Positions 45,182 through 53,997 of a stretch of DNA of 64,000 nucleotides are shown here, in pieces (the first letter of the stretch is position 1; every line of letters begins with the position of its first letter). Source of the stretch: Streptomyces sp. NBC_00377 (GTDB lineage Bacteria; Actinomycetota; Actinomycetes; Streptomycetales; Streptomycetaceae); assembly GCF_036075115.1 (NCBI RefSeq), contig NZ_CP107958.1, positions 2,294,001-2,358,000 of the forward strand, read 5' to 3'. The notes below the pieces were generated by a model, which saw nothing but the letters and a program-made list of their open reading frames with translations, was not told the DNA's origin and made no database searches. The position numbers were made by a program, and so were the translations under genes.

Positions 45182-45785
45182 TCCCACCGCTCCCACCGCC
45201 CTCAGCACCACGCCGGCGGCGGCACCCGACACGGTGAAGATCCTCATCGCGGGCGGCTTCGGCGTCGGCAAGACCACCATGGTCGGGGCGGTCAGCGAGA
45301 TCGCGCCGCTGCGCACGGAGGAGCCGCTGACCGTCGCCGGCCTGGACGTGGACGACCTGAAGGGCATCGAGGAGAAGCGGTCCACCACCGTGGCCCTCGA
45401 CTTCGGCCGGATCACCATCGGCGACGACCTCGTGCTGTATCTCTTCGGCACCCCGGGCCAGCAGCGGTTCTGGTTCATGTGGAACGACCTGGCGATCGGC
45501 GCCCTCGGGGCGGTGGTGCTCCTCGATGTACGCCGGCCGGAGTGCAGCTTCGCCGCGATCGACTTCTTCGAACGCCGGGGCATCCCCTTCGTCGTCGCGG
45601 TGAACGGCTTCGACGGGTGGCACCCCTACCCGACGGAGGAGATCAGGGAGTCGCTGGCGTTGCCGGCGCGTGTTCCCGTGCTGCTGTGTGACGCGCGGGA
45701 GCGGGAGTCGTGCCGGGACGTGCTGATCGCCCTGATCGACCGGCTGATCGAGGACGTCGCACTCCGGTCGAGCCCGACCCGCTGA
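45168..45785 (+). CDS. cvnD: CvnD, Ras-like GTPase (conservon 1)
   Basis: GTPase of 205 residues. G1 P-loop IAGGFGVGKTTMVGA; the switch II region is YLFGTPGQQRFWF, in which the usual DxxG is replaced by GTPGQ; the G4 site is AVNGFDGW rather than NKxD. These changes are typical of the CvnD/MglA-like family, so they do not imply loss of function. The start is TTG at 45168 (MAGSD), inside the end of cvnC. It is the last gene of the operon; the 69-base gap that follows has repeated CGGATCAG but no strong hairpin, and an ankyrin gene converges. Confidence 0.93.
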   Translation: MAGSDPTAPTALSTTPAAAPDTVKILIAGGFGVGKTTMVGAVSEIAPLRTEEPLTVAGLDVDDLKGIEEKRSTTVALDFGRITIGDDLVLYLFGTPGQQRFWFMWNDLAIGALGAVVLLDVRRPECSFAAIDFFERRGIPFVVAVNGFDGWHPYPTEEIRESLALPARVPVLLCDARERESCRDVLIALIDRLIEDVALRSSPTR

Positions 45786-45854
45786 GGCCCCGCCCGGCCG
45801 GCGCGCTCCTGGCGGATCAGGGGGCGCCCGGCGGATCAGCGGGCTCAGGCCGGA

Positions 45855-46271
45855 TCAGCGTGCTCCCGCCGCCCGCAGTACGGCGGCCGTCTCGGGGTAC
45901 GGTCCCGCGGTCGCCCACTCGAGCGGCGTCCGGCCCTGGCCCCGGTCCTCGCGGAGGCCGGGGTGGGCGCCATGGGCGAGAAGGGCGCGGACCGTTTCGG
46001 TGTGGCCCCAACAGGCGGCCGCGCACAGGGGCGTTCCCTCGGCGCCGGGGCCCGCGCTCTCGGCGTCGGGCGGCGCGCCCGCGGCGAGCAGCCGGCGTGC
46101 GGAGTCGGCGTTCCCCTGAACGGACGCCGCGTACAGAGGGGTCGTCCCGTCGGCGTCTGCCGCCGCGGGATCGGCTCCGGCCCGCAGCAGCAGGGCCACC
46201 CGGGGACCTTCCCCGGACATCGCCGCCGCCATCAGACGCTTCGTCAGTTTCTTCTGCCGTCTTCTGTTCAC
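45855..46271 (-). CDS. Ankyrin repeat protein
   Basis: Small cytoplasmic protein of 138 residues composed of about four ankyrin repeats after a basic N-terminus (MNRRRQKKLTKRL). Clear repeat cores: DGTTPLYAASVQGNADSARR, GTPLCAAACWGHTETVRALL and GRTPLEWATAGPYPETAAVL. It is likely a protein-protein interaction module. In other bacteria ankyrin proteins often sit beside catalase genes, but none is here. GTG start at 46271. It converges with conservon 1 and is divergent from the GH43-like gene. Confidence 0.88.
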   Translation of the reverse strand: MNRRRQKKLTKRLMAAAMSGEGPRVALLLRAGADPAAADADGTTPLYAASVQGNADSARRLLAAGAPPDAESAGPGAEGTPLCAAACWGHTETVRALLAHGAHPGLREDRGQGRTPLEWATAGPYPETAAVLRAAGAR

Positions 46272-46503
46272 GGGCGCCGAGACTAGCCCGGTCCGCCGAC
46301 GGGATCGCCCGGATTTTCAAGAGCCGCGCACAGGCACAAGGCGGGAAACCGCCAAGCGTGTCCCAGTGATTGACCTGTTCCCCCCGCGCCCCTACTTTCT
46401 GACCGACTCACCGAACCTTGTTCGACATTTCGAACTTCCGGTCGGTTTCGCAGGGCTCGACCGGTCGGTATCGAAGGGCACCCCGCACCCCCTTGGAGCG
46501 CAC

Positions 46504-47874
46504 ATGACCCCCAATCCGTCCCGCCGCCTCTTCCTCGGCGCGGCCGCCTCCGTCCCCCTGGCTCTCACCCTCGGCGTCCCCTCCGCCCGCGCGGCCGACT
46601 CTGCGTACGTGATGAGCTACTTCACCGAGACCACCAGCCTCGGCGCCGGCTCCGACTACGGGCTCCACCTCGCCGTCAGCACGGACGGGCTTCAGTGGAT
46701 GCCGCTGAACCAGAACAACCCCGTGGTCACGCCGACCGAGGGCGCGCTCGGGCTGCGCGACCCGTTCATCCTGCGCAAGCAGGACGGCACCTTCGTGGTG
46801 CTCGCCACCGACCTCAAGGGCACCGACTGGAGCTACGTCAGCCAGTACGTGCACGTGTGGAACTCGACCGACCTGCGGACCTTCACCGGCTACCACCGGC
46901 TCAAGCTGCACGACATGAACACCCACTGCTGGGCGCCGGAGGCGTTCTGGGACGCGGGACGGGGACAGTACGCGCTCATCTACTCCGCCGTGAACGCGAG
47001 CGGCCACAACGTGATCATGGTCAACTACACGAGCGACTTCGTCACCGCCTCGGCGCCCCAGGTCTTCTTCGACCCCGGCTACGACGTGATCGACGGTGAC
47101 ATGGCCGTGGGCGTGAACGGCGTCAACTACCTCTACTTCAAGAAAGACCAGACGCTGGTGGGCGCGCGGTCCAGCACCCTCGACCCCGGAAGCTTCACGG
47201 TCTTCAACACGGGCGTCGCCCATGGCGGCACCGAGGCGCCGACGCTGGTCAAGTCCCTGACCTCCGGCACCTGGTGGCTCTGGGGGGACACCTACACCCC
47301 CAACGGCGTGTTCTACGCCTGGCAGTCCACCGACCTGGCGGCCGGCACCTGGACCGCGCTCGACCAGAAGACGTACACCCAGCCGGTGAACTCCAAGCAC
47401 TGCGGCATCACGACGATCACCGGCACCCAGTACAGCAACCTCGTCGCCAAGTGGGGCGCGCCCGCCTGGAACCGGCTCAAGTCCTACAACTACCCGGACC
47501 GCTACGTCCGTCACGCCAACTACGTCGGCCGCATCGACACGTACCCCTTCGACCTGTACACCGACTCGCAATGGAAGCTCGTTCCCGGTCTGGCCGACGC
47601 CGCCGGGGTCTCCTTCCAGTCCGTGAACTACCCGACCCGGTACCTGAGGCACTACAACTACCAGCTGCAACTCGACGTGAACGACGGCACGTCGACGTTC
47701 GCCGGCGACGCGACCTTCTACCGCACGGCCGGCCTCGCGGACTCGGCCTGGGCGTCGTTCCGCTCGTACAACAATCCGACGCGCCACATCCGGCACTCGA
47801 ACTACGTCCTGCGCATCGACCCGATATCGACGACCACCGAGAAGCAGGACGCGACGTTCTCCGTGGGGTACTGA
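46504..47874 (+). CDS. Tat-exported GH43-like glycosidase with AbfB (CBM42) domain
   Basis: Secreted enzyme of 456 residues. The Tat signal is NPSRRLFLGAAASVPLALTL. The five-bladed propeller of GH43-like enzymes (about 32-315) shows LGLRDPFILRKQDGTFVVLA with the pKa-setting Asp, and HCWAPEAFWDAG with the catalytic Glu. The C-terminal AbfB beta-trefoil (about 325-450) has three repeats with YPDRYVRHANYVGRID, YPTRYLRHYNYQLQLD and NPTRHIRHSNYVLRID, the arabinofuranose-binding pattern. Probable role: removal of arabinose from plant arabinoxylan or arabinan. The ATG at 46504 has GGAG seven bases upstream; a longer frame reaches 46366 but lacks a signal. It converges with the lyase gene, 27 bases between stops. 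Confidence 0.88.
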   Translation: MTPNPSRRLFLGAAASVPLALTLGVPSARAADSAYVMSYFTETTSLGAGSDYGLHLAVSTDGLQWMPLNQNNPVVTPTEGALGLRDPFILRKQDGTFVVLATDLKGTDWSYVSQYVHVWNSTDLRTFTGYHRLKLHDMNTHCWAPEAFWDAGRGQYALIYSAVNASGHNVIMVNYTSDFVTASAPQVFFDPGYDVIDGDMAVGVNGVNYLYFKKDQTLVGARSSTLDPGSFTVFNTGVAHGGTEAPTLVKSLTSGTWWLWGDTYTPNGVFYAWQSTDLAAGTWTALDQKTYTQPVNSKHCGITTITGTQYSNLVAKWGAPAWNRLKSYNYPDRYVRHANYVGRIDTYPFDLYTDSQWKLVPGLADAAGVSFQSVNYPTRYLRHYNYQLQLDVNDGTSTFAGDATFYRTAGLADSAWASFRSYNNPTRHIRHSNYVLRIDPISTTTEKQDATFSVGY

Positions 47875-47901
47875 ACGGCCCCCCTCACCGGGCCACCGGA
47901 C

Positions 47902-49521
47902 TCACAACCCGGCCAGTACCGGCAGCAGTTGCGCCGCCGACGTGATGTCGCCGGTCAGCGGGCGGTCCTCGGTGCCCGCCGGGAGGACGGCCGCCGCCAC
48001 GGCGAAGACCTCGCCCGGCGGCGGCAGCGTCTGCCCCCGGTCCGGACGCATTCTCAACGCCCTTACTGCCGCGACCAGTTCGCAGGCCAGGACGGTCGTG
48101 TAGGCGTCCGTCGCGCGCAGGGTCTGGCGGGCGGCCTGCCCGGCGAAACTGGCGGCCTCCTCCAGCCCCCGCGACAGGACCGCGTGCCCCGCCGATGCGG
48201 GCGCGGTCGCCGAACGCAGTTCCGCGAGCGCGGAGTTGGCGGTGTACTCCAGGATCATCGTGCCCGAGCTGCTCGCGGGCCCGCCGCCCAGGAACGCGGG
48301 CAGACCGGTGAGCGCCGGGTCGCCGAGCGCGGCCAGCCGGGCGGCACAGAGCTGCGCGGTCTGCAACAGGGCGAGGTTCGCGGCGTCCAGGGCGAGGCCC
48401 AGGGGCGCGGCGAAGAAGCCGCCGTGGTGGTAGGCCGCGGTGCCGTCGGGGTGGATGAGAGGGTTCTCCGAGGGACAGTTGACCTCCACCTCGACGACTT
48501 CGCGCAGTCGCTCGGAAGCGTCCAGGGCGCTGCCGTGCGCCTGGGGGAAGGCGCGGAACCCGAAAGGGTCCTGGACGCGCCCGGGGCGGTGCGGCGGACG
48601 GTCGGGCAGCCCGAGCAGCCGACGTACCTCAGCGGCGGCGCGGGCCGCCCCGGGATAGGGCCGCAGGGCGTGCACGGGCGCGGCGTACGCCTCCGCGGAA
48701 CCGGACACCGCGGCCAGGGAGAGGGCCGCGACGGCATGCGTCGCCCGCAGCAGCACGTCCAGCTCCCCCTGGGCGAGCGCCGCCTGCCCCAGCGCGAGGG
48801 CATTGCTGCTGAGCAGTGCGAGAGCGTCACCGGGCTGAAGGACGACGGGCGCAGGGAGACGGGCGGGGGTGGCGCCGGGAGCGGGAGCGAGGACGGTGGT
48901 CACGACGGGGGCCGGGACCGGGGCGGGAATCCCCGCCGGGGCGGTGAACGCGGTCGTGTCCCGCTGCGGCTCGGGAGCTCTCGCGCCCCGCCAGGCCCGT
49001 TCGCCGATGAGCGTCAGGCCGGTCTGGGCCAGGGCCGTCAGGTCGCCGGTGCCGACGGCGCCGTACTCGTTGACGGCCGGGTGGACACCGAGACGGAGCG
49101 CTTCGGCGAGTGCGTCGACGACGGCGGGCTGGATTCCGGAGCCGCCGGCCAGGAGCTGGTTGGCGCGTACCGCGAGCATGGCACGGACCTGACGCGCGGG
49201 GAGCAGGGCGCCCGCGCCGCCCGCGTGGCTGCGCAGCAGACGCAGGCCGTGCGCGGCCTCGTCACCCTCCTCGACCGGCACCGCACGCTGTGCGCCGACG
49301 GCGGTGCCGCGGCCGTACAGCCGCCCGGCGGCGGCGAGCCGCCTCGCGGTGCGGCAGGAGCGGGCGGCCCGCTCCCGGGCCTCGGGGGCCACGCCGGGTA
49401 CGGCCGTACCGTCGGCGAGCGCGAGCACCCCGGCGACGGTGAGCGTGGCGCCGTTCAGAACGACCCGGGCCTCCCCGTGATGCGGGGCGACCCGGGCCGG
49501 TCCGTTTGCTGTTGTGTCCAA
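47902..49521 (-). CDS. Aromatic amino acid lyase (HAL/PAL) family protein with variant MIO triad
   Basis: Protein of 539 residues, the family's usual length. It follows histidine/phenylalanine ammonia-lyases through Tyr in RLYGRGTAVG (YGVNTGFG in the family), VNCPSENPLIHPDG, QDPFGFRAFPQAHGSALDA and a helical core. The prosthetic MIO group normally forms from Ala-Ser-Gly in GSVGASGDLAPLAH; here the segment is GAVGTGDLTALAQ (residues 154-166), one residue shorter, with Gly157-Thr158-Gly159 in place of the triad. The NFHG-like region is GGFFAAP. An ammonia-lyase activity is therefore doubtful; it could use a different triad or have another role. A pseudosymmetric Ala/Pro-rich insert occupies about 190-225. 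TTG start. Located directly downstream of the quaternary-amine binding-protein gene. Confidence 0.78.
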   Translation of the reverse strand: MDTTANGPARVAPHHGEARVVLNGATLTVAGVLALADGTAVPGVAPEARERAARSCRTARRLAAAGRLYGRGTAVGAQRAVPVEEGDEAAHGLRLLRSHAGGAGALLPARQVRAMLAVRANQLLAGGSGIQPAVVDALAEALRLGVHPAVNEYGAVGTGDLTALAQTGLTLIGERAWRGARAPEPQRDTTAFTAPAGIPAPVPAPVVTTVLAPAPGATPARLPAPVVLQPGDALALLSSNALALGQAALAQGELDVLLRATHAVAALSLAAVSGSAEAYAAPVHALRPYPGAARAAAEVRRLLGLPDRPPHRPGRVQDPFGFRAFPQAHGSALDASERLREVVEVEVNCPSENPLIHPDGTAAYHHGGFFAAPLGLALDAANLALLQTAQLCAARLAALGDPALTGLPAFLGGGPASSSGTMILEYTANSALAELRSATAPASAGHAVLSRGLEEAASFAGQAARQTLRATDAYTTVLACELVAAVRALRMRPDRGQTLPPPGEVFAVAAAVLPAGTEDRPLTGDITSAAQLLPVLAGL

Positions 49522-49545
49522 CGGTTCAGGGGATCCGGCGGAGCG

Positions 49546-50505
49546 TCAGCCCAGGCCGGCCGACTTCAGCCACGCCTTGGCGACGTCGAGCGGGTCCTTG
49601 CTCTCCAGCTGCACCTGGGAGTCCAGGTCGAGCAGGCTCTTCGTGTCCAGCTTGGCGGAGACGGCGTTGAGCGCGTCGATGCCCTCCTGGGAGAGCCCGC
49701 TCTTGTAGACCAGCGGAGTCACGTTCGCGAATCCGAAGAGGTTCTTCGGGTCCTGGAGGACGACGAACTTCTCCTTGGTGATGGTCGGGTCCGTGGTGAA
49801 GATGTCCGCGGCCTGCACGGTGTCCTTCTTCAGCGCGGCCTGGGTCAGCGGGCCGCCCGCGTCGAGGGCCTTGAAGGACTTGAACTTCAGCCCGTAGACC
49901 GACTCCAGGCCGAGCATGCCCTGCTGTCGGGTCTGGAACTCGGGCGATCCGCCGAGGACCAGCTTGGGCGCGATCTCCTTGAGGTCGGCGAGCGTGGACG
50001 TCGCCGTGAGGCTGTACTTCTCCGCGGTCGCCGCGTTGACCGTGACGGAGTCCTTGTCCTCGGCCGGCGACGACTCGAGCAGCGTCAGCTTGGAGTCGAG
50101 CTTGGCCTTCGCCGCGGCGTTCACGGTCGCGAGCGAGGTCTGCTCGGCCTTCGCGTCCAGGTAGGCCAGCAGGGAGCCGTTGTACTCCGGCAGGACGGTG
50201 ATGGAACCGTTCTTGAGCAGGCCGTACGTGGTCTCGCGGCTGCCGATGTTGGGCTTGTAGGACACCTTGATGCCCTTGGCCTTCAGGGCCTCGCCGTAGA
50301 TGTCGGCGATCAGGATGCTCTCGGCGAAGTTGTTGGAGCCGACGACCACGGTGTCGCCGGCCGCCTTGTCGCCGGCGAGTGGGTCGGAGGTGTCGTCGGA
50401 CGAGGAGGAGCATCCCGCCAGCAGGACTGTCACCGCCGCGAGGGCGACGGCCGCCGCACCTGGGTGGTTCCTGAGGGACCTGCTGCTGTGGGCGTTGGTA
50501 GTCAC
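49546..50505 (-). CDS. Glycine betaine/choline-type substrate-binding lipoprotein
   Basis: Lipoprotein of 319 residues with lipobox VLLAGCSSS. OpuBC/ProX-type fold: VVVGSNNFAESILIADIYGE, KVSYKPNIGSRETTYGLLKN, ITVLPEYNGSLLAYL (the GSLL with a nearby Tyr helps bind the trimethylammonium group), and VTPLVYKSGLSQEGIDALNA. It belongs to the same transporter type as the permease-permease-ATPase genes at 55648-58180, all on the minus strand, but conservon 2 separates them by 5 kb. The start is GTG at 50505. A palindrome overlaps its promoter. The lyase gene follows 24 bases after its stop. Confidence 0.9.
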   Translation of the reverse strand: MTTNAHSSRSLRNHPGAAAVALAAVTVLLAGCSSSSDDTSDPLAGDKAAGDTVVVGSNNFAESILIADIYGEALKAKGIKVSYKPNIGSRETTYGLLKNGSITVLPEYNGSLLAYLDAKAEQTSLATVNAAAKAKLDSKLTLLESSPAEDKDSVTVNAATAEKYSLTATSTLADLKEIAPKLVLGGSPEFQTRQQGMLGLESVYGLKFKSFKALDAGGPLTQAALKKDTVQAADIFTTDPTITKEKFVVLQDPKNLFGFANVTPLVYKSGLSQEGIDALNAVSAKLDTKSLLDLDSQVQLESKDPLDVAKAWLKSAGLG

Positions 50506-50556
50506 GGTTCCCGTTCCGGGCTGGGGGGTTGATGAGAACTCAAACACTTCGGCTCG

Positions 50557-50588
50557 ATCCAATCCACCCGCTTCTTGATCAGTCAAGA
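50557..50588 (-). promoter_or_regulatory. Promoter with overlapping palindrome for the betaine-type binding protein
   Basis: Minus strand: TTGACT (50586-50581), 18-base spacer, TTGGAT (50562-50557). A palindrome TCTTGA-TCAG-TCAAGA (50573-50588) covers the -35, as a repressor site would. A transcript start is expected near 50550. Confidence 0.45.
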
Positions 50589-50907
50589 GCAGCCGGGTTA
50601 CCGATTGGCCTCGATCCGTGATCATTTATGCACGGACCGGGAGATCACCTGTGTACGCCACGGTCGGCCTCCAGCAGGTCCCTGGACACCGCTTCGTAAT
50701 GGATTCTTGACGTAGGGCGACGCACTCCACTGTTCGAAGAGGGGATAGTCTCGCCGGAGTTGGCGTCCGTCACAGCAATCGGCGGAGGCCACAGCGGTGT
50801 GCGGGGGCCGCTTCCATATCATTCACATTCGGACACGTGTGTGCAGAAAGTCGGCATGCATGCGAACCCCCCTTGCACGCCTGCAACACCTTCTTGAAGG
50901 AGGCCCG
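50589..50907. other. Intergenic region upstream of conservon 2
   Basis: Gap between the divergent binding-protein gene and cvnA of conservon 2. TTGACG near 50707 with CTGTTC after 17 bases is a weak promoter candidate on the plus strand. No gene is supported: the cvnA frame is open back to 50797 but has no ribosome site before GGAGG at 50899. Confidence 0.45.
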
Positions 50908-53900
50908 GTGTCCACGAAAGAGGTGGACGCGTCCGCCCGGCCGGCATCTGCGGCACCGACGTCCGCGCGCCGGGGTCTGCGGGGGTTCGCCGACCGATGG
51001 CCCTTCCAGCGCAAACTGAACGTACTCGTCGGTATCCCGCTGACGGTGATCGCGCTGCTGCTGACGTACCTCATCGTCGACCTGGTGCAGGAGTCCAGCC
51101 GCGCGGAGAACGCCGCCCAACTGGTCCGCGACAGCGCCCAGGTCGCCCAGCTCGTCGCCGAACTCCAGGACGAACACCAGCAGGCCATCCTGCTCTCGGT
51201 GCGCCACGAGGCGGCCTTCGACGGCGCCGCCCCCTCGACCGACGGGTACCGGCAGGCGCAGGCCGCCGTGGACGCGCAGGTGCAGAAGGTGGTCGACAGC
51301 TTCGGCGGCCGGCTGCCCGACACCGAGGTGCAGGCCCTCAAGGAGGTCCAGGGCCTGACCGGCCTGCGCGCCACCATCGAGCAGGGCTATCTGCCCGCCG
51401 ACAACATCGACCCGGCGTACTCGGGTGCGGCCGACGGTCTCATCGACGGTCTGGGCCTCGACCGCAACGCCGACCTCGCGACCACCTTCACCGGCAACCT
51501 CCTCGATTCGCTGCTGCGCGCCGACGCGGCGCACGGCGCCTTCGAGACCGGCGTGTTCTCCGCCCGGACCGGTGACAGCAACGCGCTCATCGAATTCACC
51601 GGCGCCGTCGGCTCGTACCAGCTGTTCGCTTACCAGGCCGACCGGTTCGACCGGTTCGCCAGTGCGGCGCAGGCCGCGGAGTTCAGCGGCATCGAACACA
51701 ACTCCTCGCAGGCGGCGATCGGCCAGCACTACGCCGAACTGGCCGTGGATCCCAGCGCGTTGCAGGCCGAGTCCAAGGCGGACATCCGTGCGGCGTTCCG
51801 CACCGCCATCGCCTCCTACCCCGACTACAGCGCGCAGGCCGACACCCGGCTGAAGATCACCGCGTCGCTCATCGACCAGATCGCCGACCGGGCCGACGAC
51901 GCCGCCTCCAGCGCCCAGTGGCGCGCGGGCCTCCTGCTGAGCCTGGCACTGCTCTGCTTCGCCCTGTGGATCGCCTTCTCCATCCTGGTCCGCCGCTCGG
52001 TGGTCCGCCCGGTGCTGGCGCTGACCGGCGCCGCCCAGGAGGTCGCCGACGTCGCGGGGCGCGAACTCGCCCGTGTCGCCGACGACGACGCCGAGGAGTC
52101 CGGCTCCCCGCGGCTGCGTGAGCTGCCGGTCACCGCGGACGACGAGATCGGTGAACTCGCCGAGGCCTTCAACAACGTGCAGACCACAGCGGCCGCGCTG
52201 CTGGAGCGCCAGGTGCTCAGCCGGCGCAACGTCGCCGAGATGTTCGGCAACGTCGGCCGCCGCGTCAGCAACCTGACCACCCGTCAACTCGCCCTGATCG
52301 ACGCGGTGGAGCGTGGAGAGACCGACCCCGCGCTGCTCGAACGCCTCTACTCCATCGACCACATCGCGGTCCGCCTGCGCCGCAACGCCGACAGTCTGAT
52401 GCTGCTGGCCGGCATCCGCGAGACCGTCCTGGACGCCGGTCCGATCGAGCTCACCAACGTCGTACGCGCCGCGCTGGGCCAGATCGAGGGCTTCCAGCGG
52501 GTACGGCTGCGGGCCGCGACCGAGGTCATGGTGGAGCCCGACATCATCGGCGACCTGACACTGATGATCGCCGAACTCCTCGAGAACGCCGTGTCGTTCT
52601 CACCCGAGGGCAGCCCCGTGGAAGTGGTGGTCGGCGCCGACCACGACGGCGCGTCGATCACCGTCGCCGACCACGGCCTGGGCATGAGCGCCGAGCGCCT
52701 CGCCGACGAGAACTCCCGCCTCGTGCGCCGTGAGCGTCTCGACGTCGTCCCGACGAAGGTGCTCGGCCTGTTCGTGGTCGGCGCGCTGGCCCGCCGCTGG
52801 GACGTCGACGTCACCCTGTCCCGTACGCCGGGCGGCGGTGTGACGGCCGAGGTGCTGATCCCGTCCGCGCTGCTCCTGACGACGAGCGAGCTGGAGCCGG
52901 CGGTCAGGTCCGGCTCCACCGGCGCGCCGGCCGCTCCGTCGGCCCCCGCGGCCGGCCCCTCCCCGTCGGCCTCGATCACGTCCACGGTCCCGTCCTGGGC
53001 CACGAACGACGACGAGGCGACCTCGCTCCCCCGCCGCGTCCCCCGCCGCGACCCCTCCCCCGTCGGCCGGGAGACCGAGGCCCCGCTGTCCCCGGCGGCC
53101 GGTGCCGAGGACCCGGCGCGCGACACCACCACGACCGTGACAGGCGGCTCCGCCGGCACGGACAGCGACACCCACACCGACTCCGCCCGTGTCTCCGCCC
53201 GGACGGCGAGCTCCGCGTCCCTCGACGGACCCGCCGGGACCGGGGCTGCGGACACCGCCTGGGCCGGGTCGCAGAGGCCGGCACCCGTGTCGGGTGCCGC
53301 GGCCCGCGCCGGCCTGCGCGAGCCCGCGGCCACTGCCGGCGCCGCCTCCCGGGTCCACCCGGACGGGATCGCCATCCCGGCGCCCGGCGCCCCCGTGCCG
53401 ACACTCCACGACCGCGCGGAAGACCGCCCCGGTGCCGACTCCGCCACGCCGGAGCCAGCGTCGCACTCCCACCCGGCCGGCCCCGGCAGCGGTGTCTCCC
53501 GTACGGCGGGCGGCCCCGGTGACGAGGTCCGAGGGACGGAGCGGTCCGCCGCCGGACACGGCGCCGAGCCGGCCCCGTCCGTGCGCTCCGCCGACGCCCT
53601 CTCCGGCCGGGCGGGCGCCGACCCGTTCGCCGTCGGTCCCGACGGCTCCCGCCCGCTGCGTCGGCGGGTGCGCGGGGCGACGCTGCGGACGACCGCCGAC
53701 GCCGCCGCCCAGCAGGCCGCGCGTCAGCCCGCCCGCCCCGCCGACGCGGACGCCGTGCGCGATTCGCTGGAGGAGTTCGAGGCGGCCGTGGCCCGTGCGC
53801 ACCGCGACACCGGTGAACATCCCCGCCCCACCGAAGACCCGAGCCGGAACGACCGCCGGCTCGGCGTCCCGCCCGGCAGGACCGACCGGACAGAGCCGTC

Positions 53901-53997
53901 CGAGGCGTCCGAACCGACCGAGCCGATCACTGACCCGATCGGCGTCCGGGACACCCCGCACCACCAGAACCACCTTCCGGAAGGAGCCGAGCAGTGA
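50908..53997 (+). CDS. cvnA: Conservon sensor kinase-like protein CvnA (conservon 2)
   Basis: Membrane protein of 1029 residues with the same plan as the first CvnA: basic N-terminus, TM1 (about 37-60), extracytoplasmic NIT domain (about 65-320), TM2 (about 335-358), HAMP, helix, HATPase_c (about 545-650) and a disordered tail of about 375 residues ending in DTPHHQNHLPEGAEQ. The H-box-like motif reads LYSIDHIAVRLRR and keeps His485, unlike the first copy. ATPase boxes: N AELLENAVSFSPEGSP, G1 ADHGLGMSAER, G2 LGLFVVGALARRWD. The start is GTG at 50908 with GGAGG upstream. It is divergent from a glycine-betaine-type binding protein gene. The stop overlaps cvnB (GTGA). Confidence 0.93.
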   Translation: MSTKEVDASARPASAAPTSARRGLRGFADRWPFQRKLNVLVGIPLTVIALLLTYLIVDLVQESSRAENAAQLVRDSAQVAQLVAELQDEHQQAILLSVRHEAAFDGAAPSTDGYRQAQAAVDAQVQKVVDSFGGRLPDTEVQALKEVQGLTGLRATIEQGYLPADNIDPAYSGAADGLIDGLGLDRNADLATTFTGNLLDSLLRADAAHGAFETGVFSARTGDSNALIEFTGAVGSYQLFAYQADRFDRFASAAQAAEFSGIEHNSSQAAIGQHYAELAVDPSALQAESKADIRAAFRTAIASYPDYSAQADTRLKITASLIDQIADRADDAASSAQWRAGLLLSLALLCFALWIAFSILVRRSVVRPVLALTGAAQEVADVAGRELARVADDDAEESGSPRLRELPVTADDEIGELAEAFNNVQTTAAALLERQVLSRRNVAEMFGNVGRRVSNLTTRQLALIDAVERGETDPALLERLYSIDHIAVRLRRNADSLMLLAGIRETVLDAGPIELTNVVRAALGQIEGFQRVRLRAATEVMVEPDIIGDLTLMIAELLENAVSFSPEGSPVEVVVGADHDGASITVADHGLGMSAERLADENSRLVRRERLDVVPTKVLGLFVVGALARRWDVDVTLSRTPGGGVTAEVLIPSALLLTTSELEPAVRSGSTGAPAAPSAPAAGPSPSASITSTVPSWATNDDEATSLPRRVPRRDPSPVGRETEAPLSPAAGAEDPARDTTTTVTGGSAGTDSDTHTDSARVSARTASSASLDGPAGTGAADTAWAGSQRPAPVSGAAARAGLREPAATAGAASRVHPDGIAIPAPGAPVPTLHDRAEDRPGADSATPEPASHSHPAGPGSGVSRTAGGPGDEVRGTERSAAGHGAEPAPSVRSADALSGRAGADPFAVGPDGSRPLRRRVRGATLRTTADAAAQQAARQPARPADADAVRDSLEEFEAAVARAHRDTGEHPRPTEDPSRNDRRLGVPPGRTDRTEPSEASEPTEPITDPIGVRDTPHHQNHLPEGAEQ

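Noticed and set aside
45168..45785. CvnD GTPase being inactive because DxxG and NKxD are missing
   Set aside because: Both CvnD proteins here share FGTPGQ and N-G/A-FD, which is the family pattern, so this is not decay.
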